From positions 76,773,865-76,837,864 of the forward strand of contig OX104118.1 of NCBI GenBank assembly GCA_944474755.1: 64,000 nucleotides of DNA, in the 5' to 3' direction. The stretch is from Limnoperna fortunei (taxonomy: Eukaryota; Mollusca; Bivalvia; Mytilida; Modiolidae). Below are positions 10,507 through 25,500 of this stretch, one piece after another (positions within the stretch are counted from its first letter, which is position 1; every line of letters starts with the position of its first letter). The notes under the pieces are model-generated. The model was not told the origin of the DNA and searched no databases. It saw nothing but the letters and a program-made list of their open reading frames with translations. Position numbers and translations under genes: made by a program.

Positions 10507-13500
10507 CTGAAATCAAGAGAAATGTGCATTATAAATACAATTTTATTTTATTTTCGTTAATGGTATTTAGCAATGTTTCAGCTTTATCATGGCTACCAGT
10601 CATTATTCTGGGGGTCAAAACAGAGTGAAAACCCAAACCTTTGGCGACAACTGCAATCCTTGTCAATTTACGTTGGAGTTGAACCGAATGATGCCCTATT
10701 TTTCCACCAAAACATGACCTAGGTCATTTATTTTTGTATAAAATATACAACTAGAGAAACAGGGCTTTAGTCCCATCTTAATTTTTAACAGAGAATATAT
10801 TGCCATTTTAAAAGCAAACTATATGCCTAAAACTTGAGCAATCTAAATGTTTTAGACAAATACAAAATTACCTTAGAAAGAAAACACCTAATCACTACAG
10901 ATACCATAGCTCATATATACTTACATTATTTGGCCCTTTAAATACTGGTACTTTAATGTCCAGTATAGAGTCCTGTAATAAAAAAATCTTTAATATTAAA
11001 ATAAATAAAAAAAATTTTTTAAACAAGTGTGGACTGTAAGCACAATCACAAAGGGATACCCCCCTTCAGCTTTCAAGTCCAATTACCTCCCCTTCATGAT
11101 ATCCGAGGTCAATACAAATCCTTCATACACATCTACATATAATGTACTTCCTTTGTGCTAAGTTTCATTAAATTTCATCAAGCAGTTTAGGATGAGTTGC
11201 GCTTACAAGGGATGTGGACATACAGACAGACAGACAGGGTGATTCCTATATATACCCCCCAAACAAGTTTACAGGGTGTATAAAAAACCTTTGAAATGTA
11301 CTGCAGTTTTCAGTGGAGCTAAATAGCCAATAAATATACAATATTGACAGCCACCAAGATTCAATCTGTAACACATCTAAAAGTTAATATGCCCATGTAC
11401 CATCTGTTAAGTGATAATATGTGAAAAATCAATAAATGGTCTGTTGATGTTTGAGTATTTGATCTAAATGACAAATTATTTTAGCAACAGTATAATCAAA
11501 GGGCGTACAACTTTCTGGACAAATTTACATCAATCTCCATTTAATTGTGCCTTGATTCATAACCTTTTCTGTTCTACAGACTTCAGCAGAAAGGAAACAA
11601 CATGACAAAAAAGTATCCAGAGTTTATTTAACTACACAAAGGTAAATCTTAAATGGGATGCACAAACACAGGGAATGGACAAACAAATAGGTCCCCAAAG
11701 TTTTCGACAAAATATTGGGCTATATAAGTTAGAAGGAATCATTTTACAATTCAGTTATGTTTAACTTATTTATAGATCTTGCCTTGATGATCATTTCTGC
11801 AATGTACAGTTTTCATCTAACTATTTAAGTTTCTATAGTCAAAGCACAACAAATTAGAAAAAATTATTATATATTCCCATTTATGAGCAATAATTATTAT
11901 ATAGATCAATTGACAATACTGGAACAATAAAAAAATTATATATAGTTTTGAAGTGAGTTTCTTTGATATATGTTTCTTTAAATGTTGTTGTCATTTTTTG
12001 TGATACCTAGCAGAAAACATGAGAAGCCCGATGTTGAATTGGTTCGTTGGTGATGACGAAAAACACCACTTAAAGATGAATAAGGCAACTTTGATTGATG
12101 TGTACAGTTGCTAAGCAGTTTCACAGAAATAAAAAGATGAAAATTTCCCAAAACTGTGCTGAACTTGAATTTGTTTCAGAGGAAAAGATTAAAAAAAAAG
12201 TGTTTCAGTGACACTTATATCCCACTTGGCATATAATTGAAAACAACCTCCTTTTTTCTTAGTTCAATCAAGTGTGAAATATTTGTCACTGCCCTACACA
12301 ATTTTGCAAATAAAGATATCTCATTAAGTTGTAATTTTGCATCAAGTTTCATGAAGATGTGAAGTCCTCTTAAAAAAGGCTTCAGCGCAAGGGTGAACAT
12401 CAGCTAGTATTGATAGATGAACCATGAATGAACAGAGGAATGTACCTTCCAACTATAATCGGCAGGTCATAAAAACCTGAAATAGTTCAAAAATTGCACT
12501 AAACTCTTCTTTAATCCATTGTTTAATATGCTGACACTATACAATTATTGAACATTTAACAATGACAATGCTAATATCCACTTCACTACAGTGGTTACCG
12601 TAAGTAACTTGTTTAACATACCTTTGCAATGGGGTTGTCAATGATAACAAAAACAAGAAATATGTTGGATTCCCTGGCCTGTCTTACTGCTGATTTTACT
12701 GTCTCCATGCCTTCCATAAAAAGACCACGTCCATCTGATACTATTAATAGTAACTGAGCAGTATCAGGGTTACCCATCATGCCCTGCTGCCTAGATCTAG
12801 CATCCATCATATGCACTGTAGCATGCTTTAGGAGCTGTAATCAATGAAGGAAGTAATTTATTTATAGTTCAATTAAACACATTAAAATGTTTGTAGTGTA
12901 GTTGGGTGCTAAAAATAGTTGTTCATAACTCTTCATAAGCAACAATTGTCATTATTTATCATGTATTTTTCAAAAGTTCTGATGATGTCAGAGGGACTGA
13001 CTTATTCCAATAACTTAAGCATAGTCCCTGGAATGTGAAATTGAGGTCAAGGTCAGGGGACATCAACCAGAATACCAGGTATCGTTTATCAGCTACCTAT
13101 ATACCAAATACTGTCATCCTACCATGAATTGTTACTGAGGGACTGACTCATTTCAATTACTAAAGCATAGTCCCTGGAACAAGAAAAGGAGATCATGGTC
13201 CGGTGACAGGAACCTTTCTGTCGTGTACTATTTGTCAGCAACACATATATCAAATATTGAAATTATACCATGAATTGTTACTGAGGAAATCCTTAATCCA
13301 ATAAGATTAACATAGACACAAGGACTGCAACAATGAGGTCATGTCAGGTGACACTTAACAGATTGATGTACTATTCATCAGTGAGCAACCTATATACCAA
13401 ATATTGTTATCCTTCCATGCATGCATGGTTAAAGGGAAACTGGCTTAATTTAATAACTTTAGGCCACTAAACCATGACATTTTGGTTAAGGTAATGTTAA

Positions 13501-16500
13501 AACTTGTTACCAGGCTGTCATCTACTTTTTAGGGGGCCATTGATGAGTCTTGATAAGATGAACTGTGTGCCTAGCATAGTAAATTTTGCAACCTTGGTTT
13601 CCTTGATGGCATTTTACTTTATTCATTAGCAAACTATATACCCAAGTATTGTCATCTTACCATGCATGAATACAGAGGAACTGACCTATCATAATATGAC
13701 TATAAAAGCAGCCTATAGTAAACTTTACAGTGTCTGTCCGACTGGTGTTTATCTGACAAAATGGAAACTGCCTACCGTGTCTGGTCAAGTTTATGGTCCT
13801 TTTCTAGATCTCAGATTGCAGTTTTTGAAATCAACAATTATTTTCCACAGTTAAACGGCGTTTTGAAATGCGGCTAAATTTTCATTTTGATGAAGCCATT
13901 TTCCATACAAAATTTCGACGTTGTTTTGAACGGAAGTGTACATTTGGAAAATTCCAATGTTGTCTATTTGAAATCCTTCGGGTAATGTCGTCTGCAGTTG
14001 AGGCAGGAAAAGTCTGGTGATTTGTCCGAATACCATGTAACGTTACGAAAGCAGACAAACGTTTGTAAACAAAATTAGACCTATTTAGAAACAAAAATGA
14101 CATGACTTCCTATGGAAATTCGATCTATCAAAATGAAAATTTAGTCGCATTTCAAAACCCAGTTTAACTATTGAAAATAGTTGTTGATTTAAAAAAAATT
14201 TCCAATTGTCATAGAGGACCATCCAAACAATATTCCTAGTAAGTTTTGTTTACATTGGTTTACCGGTTTCAGAGAAGATGCCTTTTTAAACTTTTCCCTA
14301 TAGGGCCCTATATTTAACTAAGTCCTGCTGTGGCGGCCATTTTGATTTTCCAATTGACATAAAAAACATAAACATTATAAAGAACCATCCAAACAATATT
14401 GGTAGTAAGTTTTAGTTGGATTGTTTTACCGGTTCTAGAGAAGAAGCCATTTTTAACTTTTTTCCCCTAGAGGCCAATAAAGTCCTGCGGTGGTGGCCAT
14501 TTTGAATTTCCTATTGGGATAAAAAACACAAACTTTATAGAAGACCATCCAAACAATATTGCTAGTAAGTTTTGCTTCCATTGGTTAACCAGTTTTAGAG
14601 AAGAAGCCATTTAAACTTTTTCCCATAAGGTCCTATTTTAAACTAAGTCCTGCGGTGGTGGCCATTTTGAACTTCCTATTGGGATAAAAAACAAAAACTA
14701 TACAGAGGACCATCCAAACAATATTGCTAGTAAGGTTTGCTTCCATTGGTTAACCAGTTTCAGAGAAGAAGCCTTTTAAACTTTTTCCCATAAGGTCCTA
14801 TTTTAAACTAAGCCCTGTGTTGGTCTGTGTTAGCACTACCTCAAAATTTCCATTAGCCAATGTGGCTAATACATCCAAATTTTACTTAGCCACATTTGAA
14901 ATTTGTTAGCCACAACATTTCAGCAAAATTTGTAAACTGGAATTAAGATCAATTACTGCAATGGGAACCAGTTTGGTATTGAGTAAAATCGAAAACAAAT
15001 TCGGACTAGGGTAATGTTTTTACGGAATAGACAATTATGCATTGAAATTTCCCGGATATATATCGTTACCGCTCCGAACTTTATCTCAAAGATTTATTTT
15101 AGATTTCGACAGTCAACATTTTACTTTCACATTCACTTCGCCAACGTGGCGAACGAGAATGAATAACACTTCGCCACATTAAAGTTTAATTCTCATTGGC
15201 GACTGTGGCGACCTATTAGCGCTAACACAGTTGGTGGCCATTTTGAATTTCCAATTTTCATAAAAAACATAAACTTTATAAAGGACATCCAAATAATATT
15301 GCAAGTAAGTTTTGTTTTGAATTGTTAAACGGTTTCAGAGAAGAAGCCCTTTTAAACTTTTTTCATATAGGGTCCTATGTTAAACTAAGTCTTGCGGTGG
15401 TGGTTATTTTGGTTTTCCAATCCAAATAAAAAACACAAACTTTGTAATGGTCCAACCAATGAACATTACGTCCAAGTTTGGTTTCAATTGGCCAAGTGGT
15501 TTCAGAGAAGAAGATTAAAATGTAAAAAGTTTACAGACGCCACTGACGACAACAATGACGACGACAGATGCAAAGTGATAACAATAGCTCATGTGACCCT
15601 TTGGGTCAGGTGAGCTAATAAACACTTTAATTTTTGTCAATTTCAAAATTACTTATGTCTACTTTAAATTAATTTTAGTGCTTTTCTTCAATATTTTCTT
15701 CTGATAGATCAGCTACCATCATAAATGGGTTTGTACATATGGATCATGTGACCTTTTTTAAACACACATACATGTAACCGTATAGCTCGCATCTTCAATG
15801 CTCGCTAATAAATTTAACACAGTCGTACGACCAAGAAATTGACATGAAATTCAAATGACAGGTAAAGATATACAGCAAAATGTTAAGTACAACTCTTTTG
15901 TCAAAGACCTGTTCCAGGAATTTGTACCACTTTGCTGATTCCCAATTTGCAGATTATCTCACTAATTTAAAACTATCTACAAGGTTCATCTATGAATAAT
16001 TATAGGTTGTCTTCATTCTCAACAATATTGATGGGAAAGACGTGAAATTGCATTCATACACAGAATCCTGCAATAACTTGATAACTTATCATTGAGAAAG
16101 ATCACTAAGTATCAATAATTTATTTAGATAATTTTTCGAAATATCCATAATGTCGGTTAAGTTCAGTAACATAAATTTAATTAAATTTATCTTACATAAA
16201 TTTATTTGCATAATTTTTTTAAACCTCCATAATTGTCAATAAACATTAACTGGTATGATAACAGGGAATCGGCAATCTGGCACGCCACCTATGATAACAG
16301 GGAAAATCTGGCATGCCACCCATGATAACAGGGAATAGGCAATCTGGCACGCCACCTATGATAACAGGGAATCGGCAATCTGGCACCCCACCTATGATAA
16401 CAGGGAATCGGCAATCTGGCAAGCCACCTATACAGGTAATCGGCAATCTGGCATGCCACCTATGGTAACAGGGAATCAGCAACTCTGCACCCCACATATG

Positions 16501-19500
16501 ATAACAGGGAATTGGCAATCTGGCAAGCCATCTATGATAGCAGGGAATCGGCAATCTGGCATGCCACCTATGATAACAGGGAATCGGCAATCTGGCAAGC
16601 CATCTATGATAGCAGGAAATCGAAAATCTGGCAGCCACCTATGATAACAGGGAATCGGCAACTCTGCAAGCCACTTATGATAACAGGGAATCGGCAATCT
16701 GGCACGCCACCTATGAAAACAGGGAATAGGCAATCTGGCAAGCCACCTATGATAACAGGGAATCAGCAATCTGGCAAGCCACCTATGTTAACAGGGAATC
16801 GGCAATCTGGCATGCCACCTATGATAACAGGGAATCGGCAATCTGGCATGCCACCTATGATAACAGGGAATCAGCAATCTGGCACGCCACCTATGTTAAC
16901 AGGGAATCGGCAATCTGGCAAGCCCCCTATACAGGGAATCGGCAATCTGGCATGCCACCTATGATAACAGGGAATCGGCAAACTGGCATTCCACCTATGA
17001 TAACAGGGAATCGGCAATCTGGCAAGCCACTTATGATAACAGGGAATCAGCAATCTGGCATGCCACTTATGATAACAGGGAATCCGCAATCTGGCAAGCC
17101 ACCTTTGATAACAGGGAATTGGCAACCTGGCAAGCCACCTTTGATAACAGGGAATCAGCAATCTGGCAAGCCACCTACTATACAGGTAATCGGCAATCTG
17201 GCATGCCACCTATGATAACAGGGAATCGGCAATCTGGCAAGCCACCTATGATAACAGGGAATAGGCAATCTGGCAAGCCACCTATACAGGGAATCGGCAA
17301 TGTGGCAAGCCCCCTATGATAACAGGGAATCGGCAATCTAGCACACCTGAATCCGCAATCTGGCAAGCCACCTATGATAACCGAATCGGCAATCTGGCAT
17401 GCCACCTATGATAACAGGGAATCGGCAATCTAGCACACCTGAATCCGCAATCTGGCAAGCCACCTATGATAACCGAATCGGCAATCTGGCAGGCCACCTA
17501 TGATAACAGAAAATCGGCAATCTGGCATGCCACCTATGATAACAGGGAATCGGCAATCTGGCAAGCCACCTTTGATAACAGGGAATCGGCAATCTGGCAA
17601 GCCACCTATGATAACAGGGAATCAGCAATCTGGCATGCCACCTATGATAACAGGGAATCCGCAACCTGGCATGCCACCTATGATAACAGGGAATCGGCAA
17701 TGTGGCAAGCCAACTATGCACCGTACTACAATTGTTACTGCTGATTGAATGTTAACCTCTTCCTAGGTGACCCATCAGAAAGTAAATGAAACTTTAAAGA
17801 AAATACCTGTGCTATTTTGGTCTTTTTCTGCTCAAATGTAAAATGTTGTAACAATTTGGCTCCTGCCTGATTAGAAAACTGTTCACTGAAATCGTGGACC
17901 AGGCTGACATTCTCACCAAAACTAAAATTAACCAAATACAATTAATGCATTTGTACATATAAGAGAAGATTCTATCTGGTGTCAATGGGAAACAACTGGA
18001 GAATTTTTTTAACATGTGTTTTTTTAACACCATCATTCTTCAAGTTATACTAACATAAACAATGGCCAGTACAAATACACTCCACCAATAAAAGGTAATT
18101 CACAAGGGTAAAACTAAACAGCATTTACAACCATTGAGAAAAACTATGCCAAGAAATAAATTACTACATTTGCATACAATTTTAAACATTTATTTCAACA
18201 AAATAGAACTCTTGGCAGGCTAGATTTACGAAAAATACATATTGAAAATGGTATGAAATAGTAATTTTCAAACTGGCTGATGGATTTTTTCTTGAATCAA
18301 CAATTACATTAAAGAGAAAAACAGCACAGCATATTCAGAGTGTTCTTTCATTTTAAGTTACAGTGATCCTATATACACCGATAATAAACATGACTGCCAA
18401 AAATGTTCACATACCATGAACCTTTGACAGCAAATTGATGAAAACACATCCAAAGATTACAGGACACACACTGATTTTTTCATACGTTTTTACTTCAAGC
18501 AAAATATATCAACAATATTTGTAGAATACATCATAGAGAATAACCTACCTACAAATGGCCAATTGTCCAGCCTCTAACAAGGTGAGGGCATTTGATATCA
18601 TTGCTAGTGACTCAAAGGCAAGCTGTAAAATGAAAAGATTTTTTAATAACTCAATAAGCACAAAATTTTAAATGCATAATATACAAATTAAAATTTAAGT
18701 TATATTTTTGGTCATTTAAATTGGGTTTTACACAGAAATTTTCAGTTATAACATGATGTCCAGTTTTTAATAGGGGAGTTTAAGCTGGTGTACTAGGAGA
18801 AAACCCACCACATCCAACAGGAAAACTGGAAATCCTTGTCAATTAAGGATAAAATTGAGCATACATTGCGTGCAGTAACTCGAACCTGCAACATCAGTGT
18901 TGAAAGCCATGTGATCGATAGTCAATACCTAAATACCTTAACCACTCAGCCCCCCCCCCCAGGCATGCCAGGCCCTCTAGGAAAGTTTCAGGTGGTAACC
19001 ATGTTTACTAGACAGTAATCTGAAATCATATTGTGGTTGTAGTGAACAAAAAAGGTTCAAATTTTACATTAAACAGGGTCATAGTTATGTCAACTAATTC
19101 TGACTGAGATAGAAATCTGTCACAGCATGGACAGACACTGCTGCCTTCTTTCCCCCCAAACAAATTTGCCAGCATGATATTGCTAAACAATTGCTGAAAG
19201 TTGCAAACCTCCAATTAAAAAACAAAACAGTATAAATTAGGGCCCAGTGCACATAATTTTGTTTTTCACACATTCAAATGCTCAGCTGAAGTCTTGTGCT
19301 GAAAACTAGTAAATGTTCTCTGTACTAATATTCTTTTAGTAAACGTTACTTTTGTCTCTTTTGTTCTTAAATAATATAGCCAAGATACACACAAAGGCAT
19401 GCACACACATACACACACACACACATGCACAGTCATATCTCCCAGTTAATGTGTTCCACGATTCACCCAGTAAAACTTACCCAGCAAGCCATACACCCCT

Positions 19501-22500
19501 CAACTATTGTACATACTTGTTTAGAGTGGTTGTCCACCATACTGGAGGAATCATCGATGGCCAACATGATCTGGTATTGACGTTTACTGGGCTTAGTTCT
19601 ACGTAACCAGATCTTGTCCTTTCTGAACTGACTAGCTATATATGGTATCACTTTTCTCATGTTTAGCCTTTTACCTGTCCTGTAATCACCCCTGAAAAGC
19701 AAGAATACTTTATTTTTTATACTTGTTTAAACTGTATGTTTTTGCAGCTATTGAATTTGATCTTTTTCATATTATCATTGAAATTATAACAGAAATACTT
19801 CTTACTGGACATTAAGAAACCTATCAATGAAACAATATAGCTTTTTCATGTTTTTTTTTACAACTCTAACTGATCTGAAACAACTTAAGATATTTTATCT
19901 TTGAAAAGCCAATTTTTAAAACTGTTTAAAGGTAGAAATACATAAGGACTTGATTAAACTCATTTTCTTAATATTTATAAGTCTAGGGTCATAACTCCCA
20001 CACAAATTCTCAATGTAAACATCTCATTAAATTTTATAAAAATCATAATTGACCCATACTGGTTTTCAAACCTGTACAAGTAGGTTGTTAATATAAACAT
20101 TTTATTTAAATTTAATTAAATTTTAAAATAAATGTATGTGTAAGAATGCTTACAAGATAATTTTACATAAAATTTGCAATTCAAGGGGCACAACTGCCTT
20201 AAAAAGATTGATAGATGCTGATTTCACACTTGACTGATATTGTCCATTGATTTAAGTTTCATATAAATTTGTAGAAGAAATGAAGCCTAAAGAGCACTTA
20301 CAAGCTGGACTGATATCCATAAACTATGTCTCTGCGCAAAACTTGTGACAAAAAGAGAGTCAACATTATTTTTAAACACAAGCATGAAGAGAACGTAAAC
20401 TGGAGATTAAACCATCTAATAAGAAATAATACAGCTTGGTGGAGGATACTATTCCGATAGGAGAATTTCAGACATGCCTTCATCAACTCGATTTTTTTAG
20501 CCGATGATTAAATAAGTTTAAACCCCAATATCACCCATCGGTGTTTCCAATTCACCTTAGTTTAGTTGCTTGTGATGGTTCCAGTATCAGTCTTAATTGT
20601 TCACACAGTTCTTGAGACAAACTAGATGTCAGTACTTCATACTGGTTCCATGCTTCTGCTGCTGCTTCCTCCTGTAAAATCACAACATCATACAGTGATA
20701 CCAGTGTTATTTTGTTTAGATAAACAGGTAATTTAACATATCTCTTTCCATAACACAGGAGTTAAATTGCAGAAAATATCAAGCTTAACAATTATTTTAA
20801 ACGTAGAAAAATAACATAAACTTATGAAAAATGAATAACGCCTTACTCAGAAGGATGTTTTAACTTTACAATCAAAGGGAGATTACTCAAATTAAAAAAC
20901 TGAAATAACTTGACTGCAGTATATCATCATAGTATCACAACAATACTGATGTTTATAACTAATTATCCAGGAGTAAGTTAATAATGAAAAAATCTTTCAA
21001 TGATTTGTCACAATAAGGGACAATTGTTTACTTTTTAACTTACAGATAGACTGTTATCACTTGCGGTATGTGACCAGGATGTCAGCTGATTCTCTAATTC
21101 CTCTCTTAACTTCTCAACATCTACCTCTGACCTCTAAAATAAGAACACACACATAGTCATTGGATGCATTAATGGGGGTTTATAAATTTGTAAAGCAATG
21201 TAGGATTTTCTTTTTTGACATTTGTTAATTTCAATGCTTAATTGCTTTATTTGAGAATGAAAAATATGAAAATTGAGCTGTTTTAAGTCAACACTGTTTA
21301 AATTCACCAAATATGGCAAAGTTTTTTGCTTTTTATCACACATATCTGACTGCTATGGACCAAGCACCATATTACTCCAGAACATGAATATCAGCCATGT
21401 ACCAGACTTTCTAGCAAAAAAATGTAATCACAAATACAAACAAGTGTGGACTGTGAGCATGCTCATAAAGGGATACCCCTGCTTGGCTTTCAAGTCCAAT
21501 TATCTCCCCTTAATGATATCCGAGGTCAATAAAAATCCTTCATGCACATCTACATATAATGTACTTCCTTCATGCTAAGTTTCATTTAATTTCATGCAGA
21601 GGTTTAAGAGGAGTTGGGCTTACAAGGGATGTGGACGGACGGACAGACAGACAGGCAGACAGACAGACACGGTGATTCCTATATACCCCCAAGTTTGAGG
21701 GGGGGGGGGGTATAATATATTGGTTGTTTGTTTTAATAGGGATTAACTCTACTTTCAGCAATTATCAGCAGCTGTATCATGGCGTCCAGTTTTAAAGGTT
21801 AAGGAAGCAGGAGTAATTAAGGTTGGAGTCAAGCACACCCTACTTGCAGTAAAACTCAATGTCAGTATTGACATATACACAAACTGCAGATATATTTAAT
21901 AACCACTTTCTATCATTTTAGTCCCATTTTATTTATTTTTGAGGATAATTATGTTTATTTACACTAAAAGTAATCAAAACAAAATGTATTCATATAATAT
22001 TTGGTTACCTCATCCAAGCAAACCTGTATGGATGTGAAGGATGAGGGTAATTCTTATAATGGAGCTCAAAGGCTCTGGACTGTATAATAGACCCGAGGCT
22101 CTGGAGTGTATAATGGAGCCCGAGGCTCTGGAGTGTATAAGATGTACATATCTGCTGCTGATCGCAAATATATATCCATAGGAAGCCTGAAGGCGTAATG
22201 TGAAAGAATAAAAGTTTCATTTTGTAAGAAAGAAGTCTAGTTGATAGTAAATATCCTATGATTATTATTACTAGTTACTGTCTTACCACATCTGTATGAA
22301 GATACTCCATCTTTGTATGTATGGTAGAAATAGGCCCCCTACTGACAGTCATAGTCTCTACAATCTCGCCAGGAATTTCTACTCTTTCCATGGCAACGTC
22401 TTCATCACCTTCACCATTCTTTTGAAGGTCTTTCTTGTTGGCCTTCAGTTTTGTGGAGTTTTTCATTTCTACATTTTCTGTCTTAAAAGCAAATGGAACT

Positions 22501-25500
22501 ATAGTTAAAAAAACTGTAAGCAATGTTCACCATTGATACCCCCCTCTCCATGATTTCTTCAATAATGCACGTGTTCTTACTTATGAACTTGAAACTTAAT
22601 CTAGTGTAGGATGAGTTGCAGATAAAACATGGAAACCCCAATCCCTACCCCACCTAAAAGAACAGCAATGTCCTTTTTTTTCTGTGGGAAAACCCAAATA
22701 TCATTCCGATCAAAATGTTAAATATCAGGTGCACAATGGCGCTATGTGACAGAGTTCTGTTTAAGTTTCATCAAATTCTATTCAGTGGTGTAGGAGGAGT
22801 TGCAGATAAGACTCAAATAAGAGATGGGTATCCCCTTATGTCAATGAGTGTCCATGTTTTTCTATGGGAAACCCCAAATATTATTCCGATCAAAATGCTG
22901 AATATCTCCTGCACAATGTGACACAGATTCTAAGTAAGTTTCATCAAATTCCATTCAGTGGTGTAGGAGGAGTTGCACATAAGAGATGGGTATCCCCTTA
23001 GGTCAATGACAAAGTCCATGTTTTTCTATGGGAAACCCCAAATATCATTCCGATCAAAATGTTAAAAATCTTCTGCACAATGGCACTATGTGACAAAGAT
23101 TCTGTGTAAGTTTCATCAAATTCCATTCAGTGGTGTAGGATAAGTTGCACATAAGAGATGGATATCCCCTTAAGTCAATGACAAAGTCCATGTTTTTCTA
23201 TGGGAAAACTAATATCATTCTAATCAAAATGTTAAATATCTCCTGCACAATGGCACTATGTGACAAGGATTCTGTGTAAGTTTCATCAAATTCTATTCAG
23301 TGGTGTAGGAGGAGTTGCAGATAAGAGAAAGTTTAACGGATGGACGGAACATGATATAACCCCCACATTTCAAGCGGGGGGTATAAAAACTTGGAATTTA
23401 TTACCGTAAAAAGGGTTTTTTGTCCGCCTTTTTTTCTTATAATCTAAGCCAGAAAGGAATGGTGGAGATTATAGGTAAATAAAAAACTTGGTAGAGTTTT
23501 TTTCGACCCATTGATTGTCACCACTGGCGGTCGACATTTTGTTGTTGTGTTAGATGCCGTATTTTGGTACTATTCTAGCTTGATTCTTTTATAAACTTTC
23601 ATATGTATACTTTGTAATGATATTAATTGTACATAAATTATTTTTGTAATATGATTTTAATAATATATGACGAATAAAAATTGAAACAGATACGAAAATA
23701 GATAATGTTTAAACCTGCTATGCATATTGCAAATGGTGTCATTATGTAACCTTACAGTATGTTGCAGAAGATCGATGTTTTAATTGCAATCTTTGAGGGA
23801 TTGAAATAAAATGTGTTACCTTTTTTCTTTTCTTTGTTTACATTGATAAATGAAAGTTGACAAATGGGATTGGTTTCGAAATGTGTGAGTATACATTTTA
23901 ACAATGATCAAAATAGACGATATGACAATACATTTTTTTTATATTTTATTTATTACAATCGTAAGAAATAAATAAAACTATAAGCATTAATAATATTTTA
24001 GAAGAGAATAAATTACAAATTACTGTAAAAACTTTTTAAAAAGCATGCCCAAGTCGGACTCGGATGTCTTCATCTTGACGCGTTTTGTAAAAACTTGTAC
24101 ATGCATATACGAATTTTTCCACAATTTTCTGGTTCCAAGAATGGGGTGAGGACAATACGTAAATGTGGACTATACACACCGTTTTATGGTAGCATAAACA
24201 CATTAAACCCATTTTTATCAAAGTTAACACATCAACATGTTATTTTTCATTAATTTTTGTATTATGTCATTATTTTTCTAAAATACTGGCTAATTTCTTA
24301 AATGATATAAACAATTCTGTAGGACCAGACAAATATATAATTTTACTTAGTTACCAGAATACTACTTCTCCTATGTTCTAACATTGTATTTACCCGGCAC
24401 AAAATACACACACACGTGAAAAAATAAATATCCGATGTTTATTTTTCTTTTAAATCACCCAAAAATAGAAAAAAATGCTTCAAACTAAAAGAAACTTGGG
24501 AAGGGCTATTACATTAGTACAAATATGATACCCTAAGAAGACCCTTAAAAATATGCAGAAAAACAACTGTGGCATGTATGATTTCCCATCTTACAGCAGC
24601 TAGCCTGAGGTGAATATCTTTTACAGGACATCCATAAGGTAAAATTTGTTTTAGTTACCTGTTGTTGTTCCTCATCATCCTCCATTTCTACATCCTCCTC
24701 CTGATCACACTCCTCCCCTTCCTGCTTAGCCAGTGGTTGTTCCTGTTGTTGTTCAGCTGTAGCAGTGTCTGTTGTCTGAGTTTCATACTTGGATGAAGCA
24801 TCCTTTACATGCTCATACAAATCTGCTTCAGCATTGTTAGAATCATCTGGATCTTCCTGTAATAATATATAATCCACATATATTAAAATGATTAAGTAAG
24901 AAGCTCAGTTACACATAAAATGTTACCTAATATTATGGGGGTTGCCTCTGTTTAGGGGAATATTTTGTAGTTATATAAATAGGCCTTAAGAAGAAGGGAT
25001 GCCTCAGGTATAAGGGGCTTTAAAGTAAGGTAACTAGTTAATTCTTTCTTCACTACATGCAGTCTTACAGGAGCTGATATTTAGGTTACATTCAAGACTA
25101 TCTTTAAAACTAGACCAATTAATTTATATAAGCTATTTACTACATCCTTTTATGAAATAAACGTGGATTTAAATTTCATGTGTACAACTGTTTTTTTTTA
25201 ATCTTGAAAACAGAAAGACAAAGGATAAACTTGTACTATACCTCAAAATCATAAAAATTAGAAATCATATGACACACTGCTGAAAAAATCTATAAATGAA
25301 AAAATGATGCTTAAAAATTCTGAAACTGGTCCTTTATATCTTGACACAGTAGGACAAGTGGACAACACAAAATTACCTGACTCTCAGCAGCAGGTGCATC
25401 AGTTGTTTTCAGTTTTCTATACTTCTGTTCAACAGAACCAAGGCTTCTTTCAATGTCAGATCTACCTGGTTTTCTCTTAAGCTAGACAAAACAAATAAAA

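Noticed and set aside
12215..12400. Minus-strand open frame as an MDN1 exon
   Set aside because: The same peptide pattern recurs at 37160-37408 and behaves as a dispersed repeat. The MDN1 phase chain is complete without it.
16246..17748. Overlapping open frames on both strands in the 36-bp array
   Set aside because: They exist in several frames because 36 is divisible by three. Opposite-strand and multi-frame openness is the mark of a repeat, not coding selection.
22477..22481. Alternative acceptor (ACAG) for MDN1 exon 18
   Set aside because: It would leave two unpaired bases against the phase-0 donor of exon 17. The acceptor AAG four bases upstream restores the frame.
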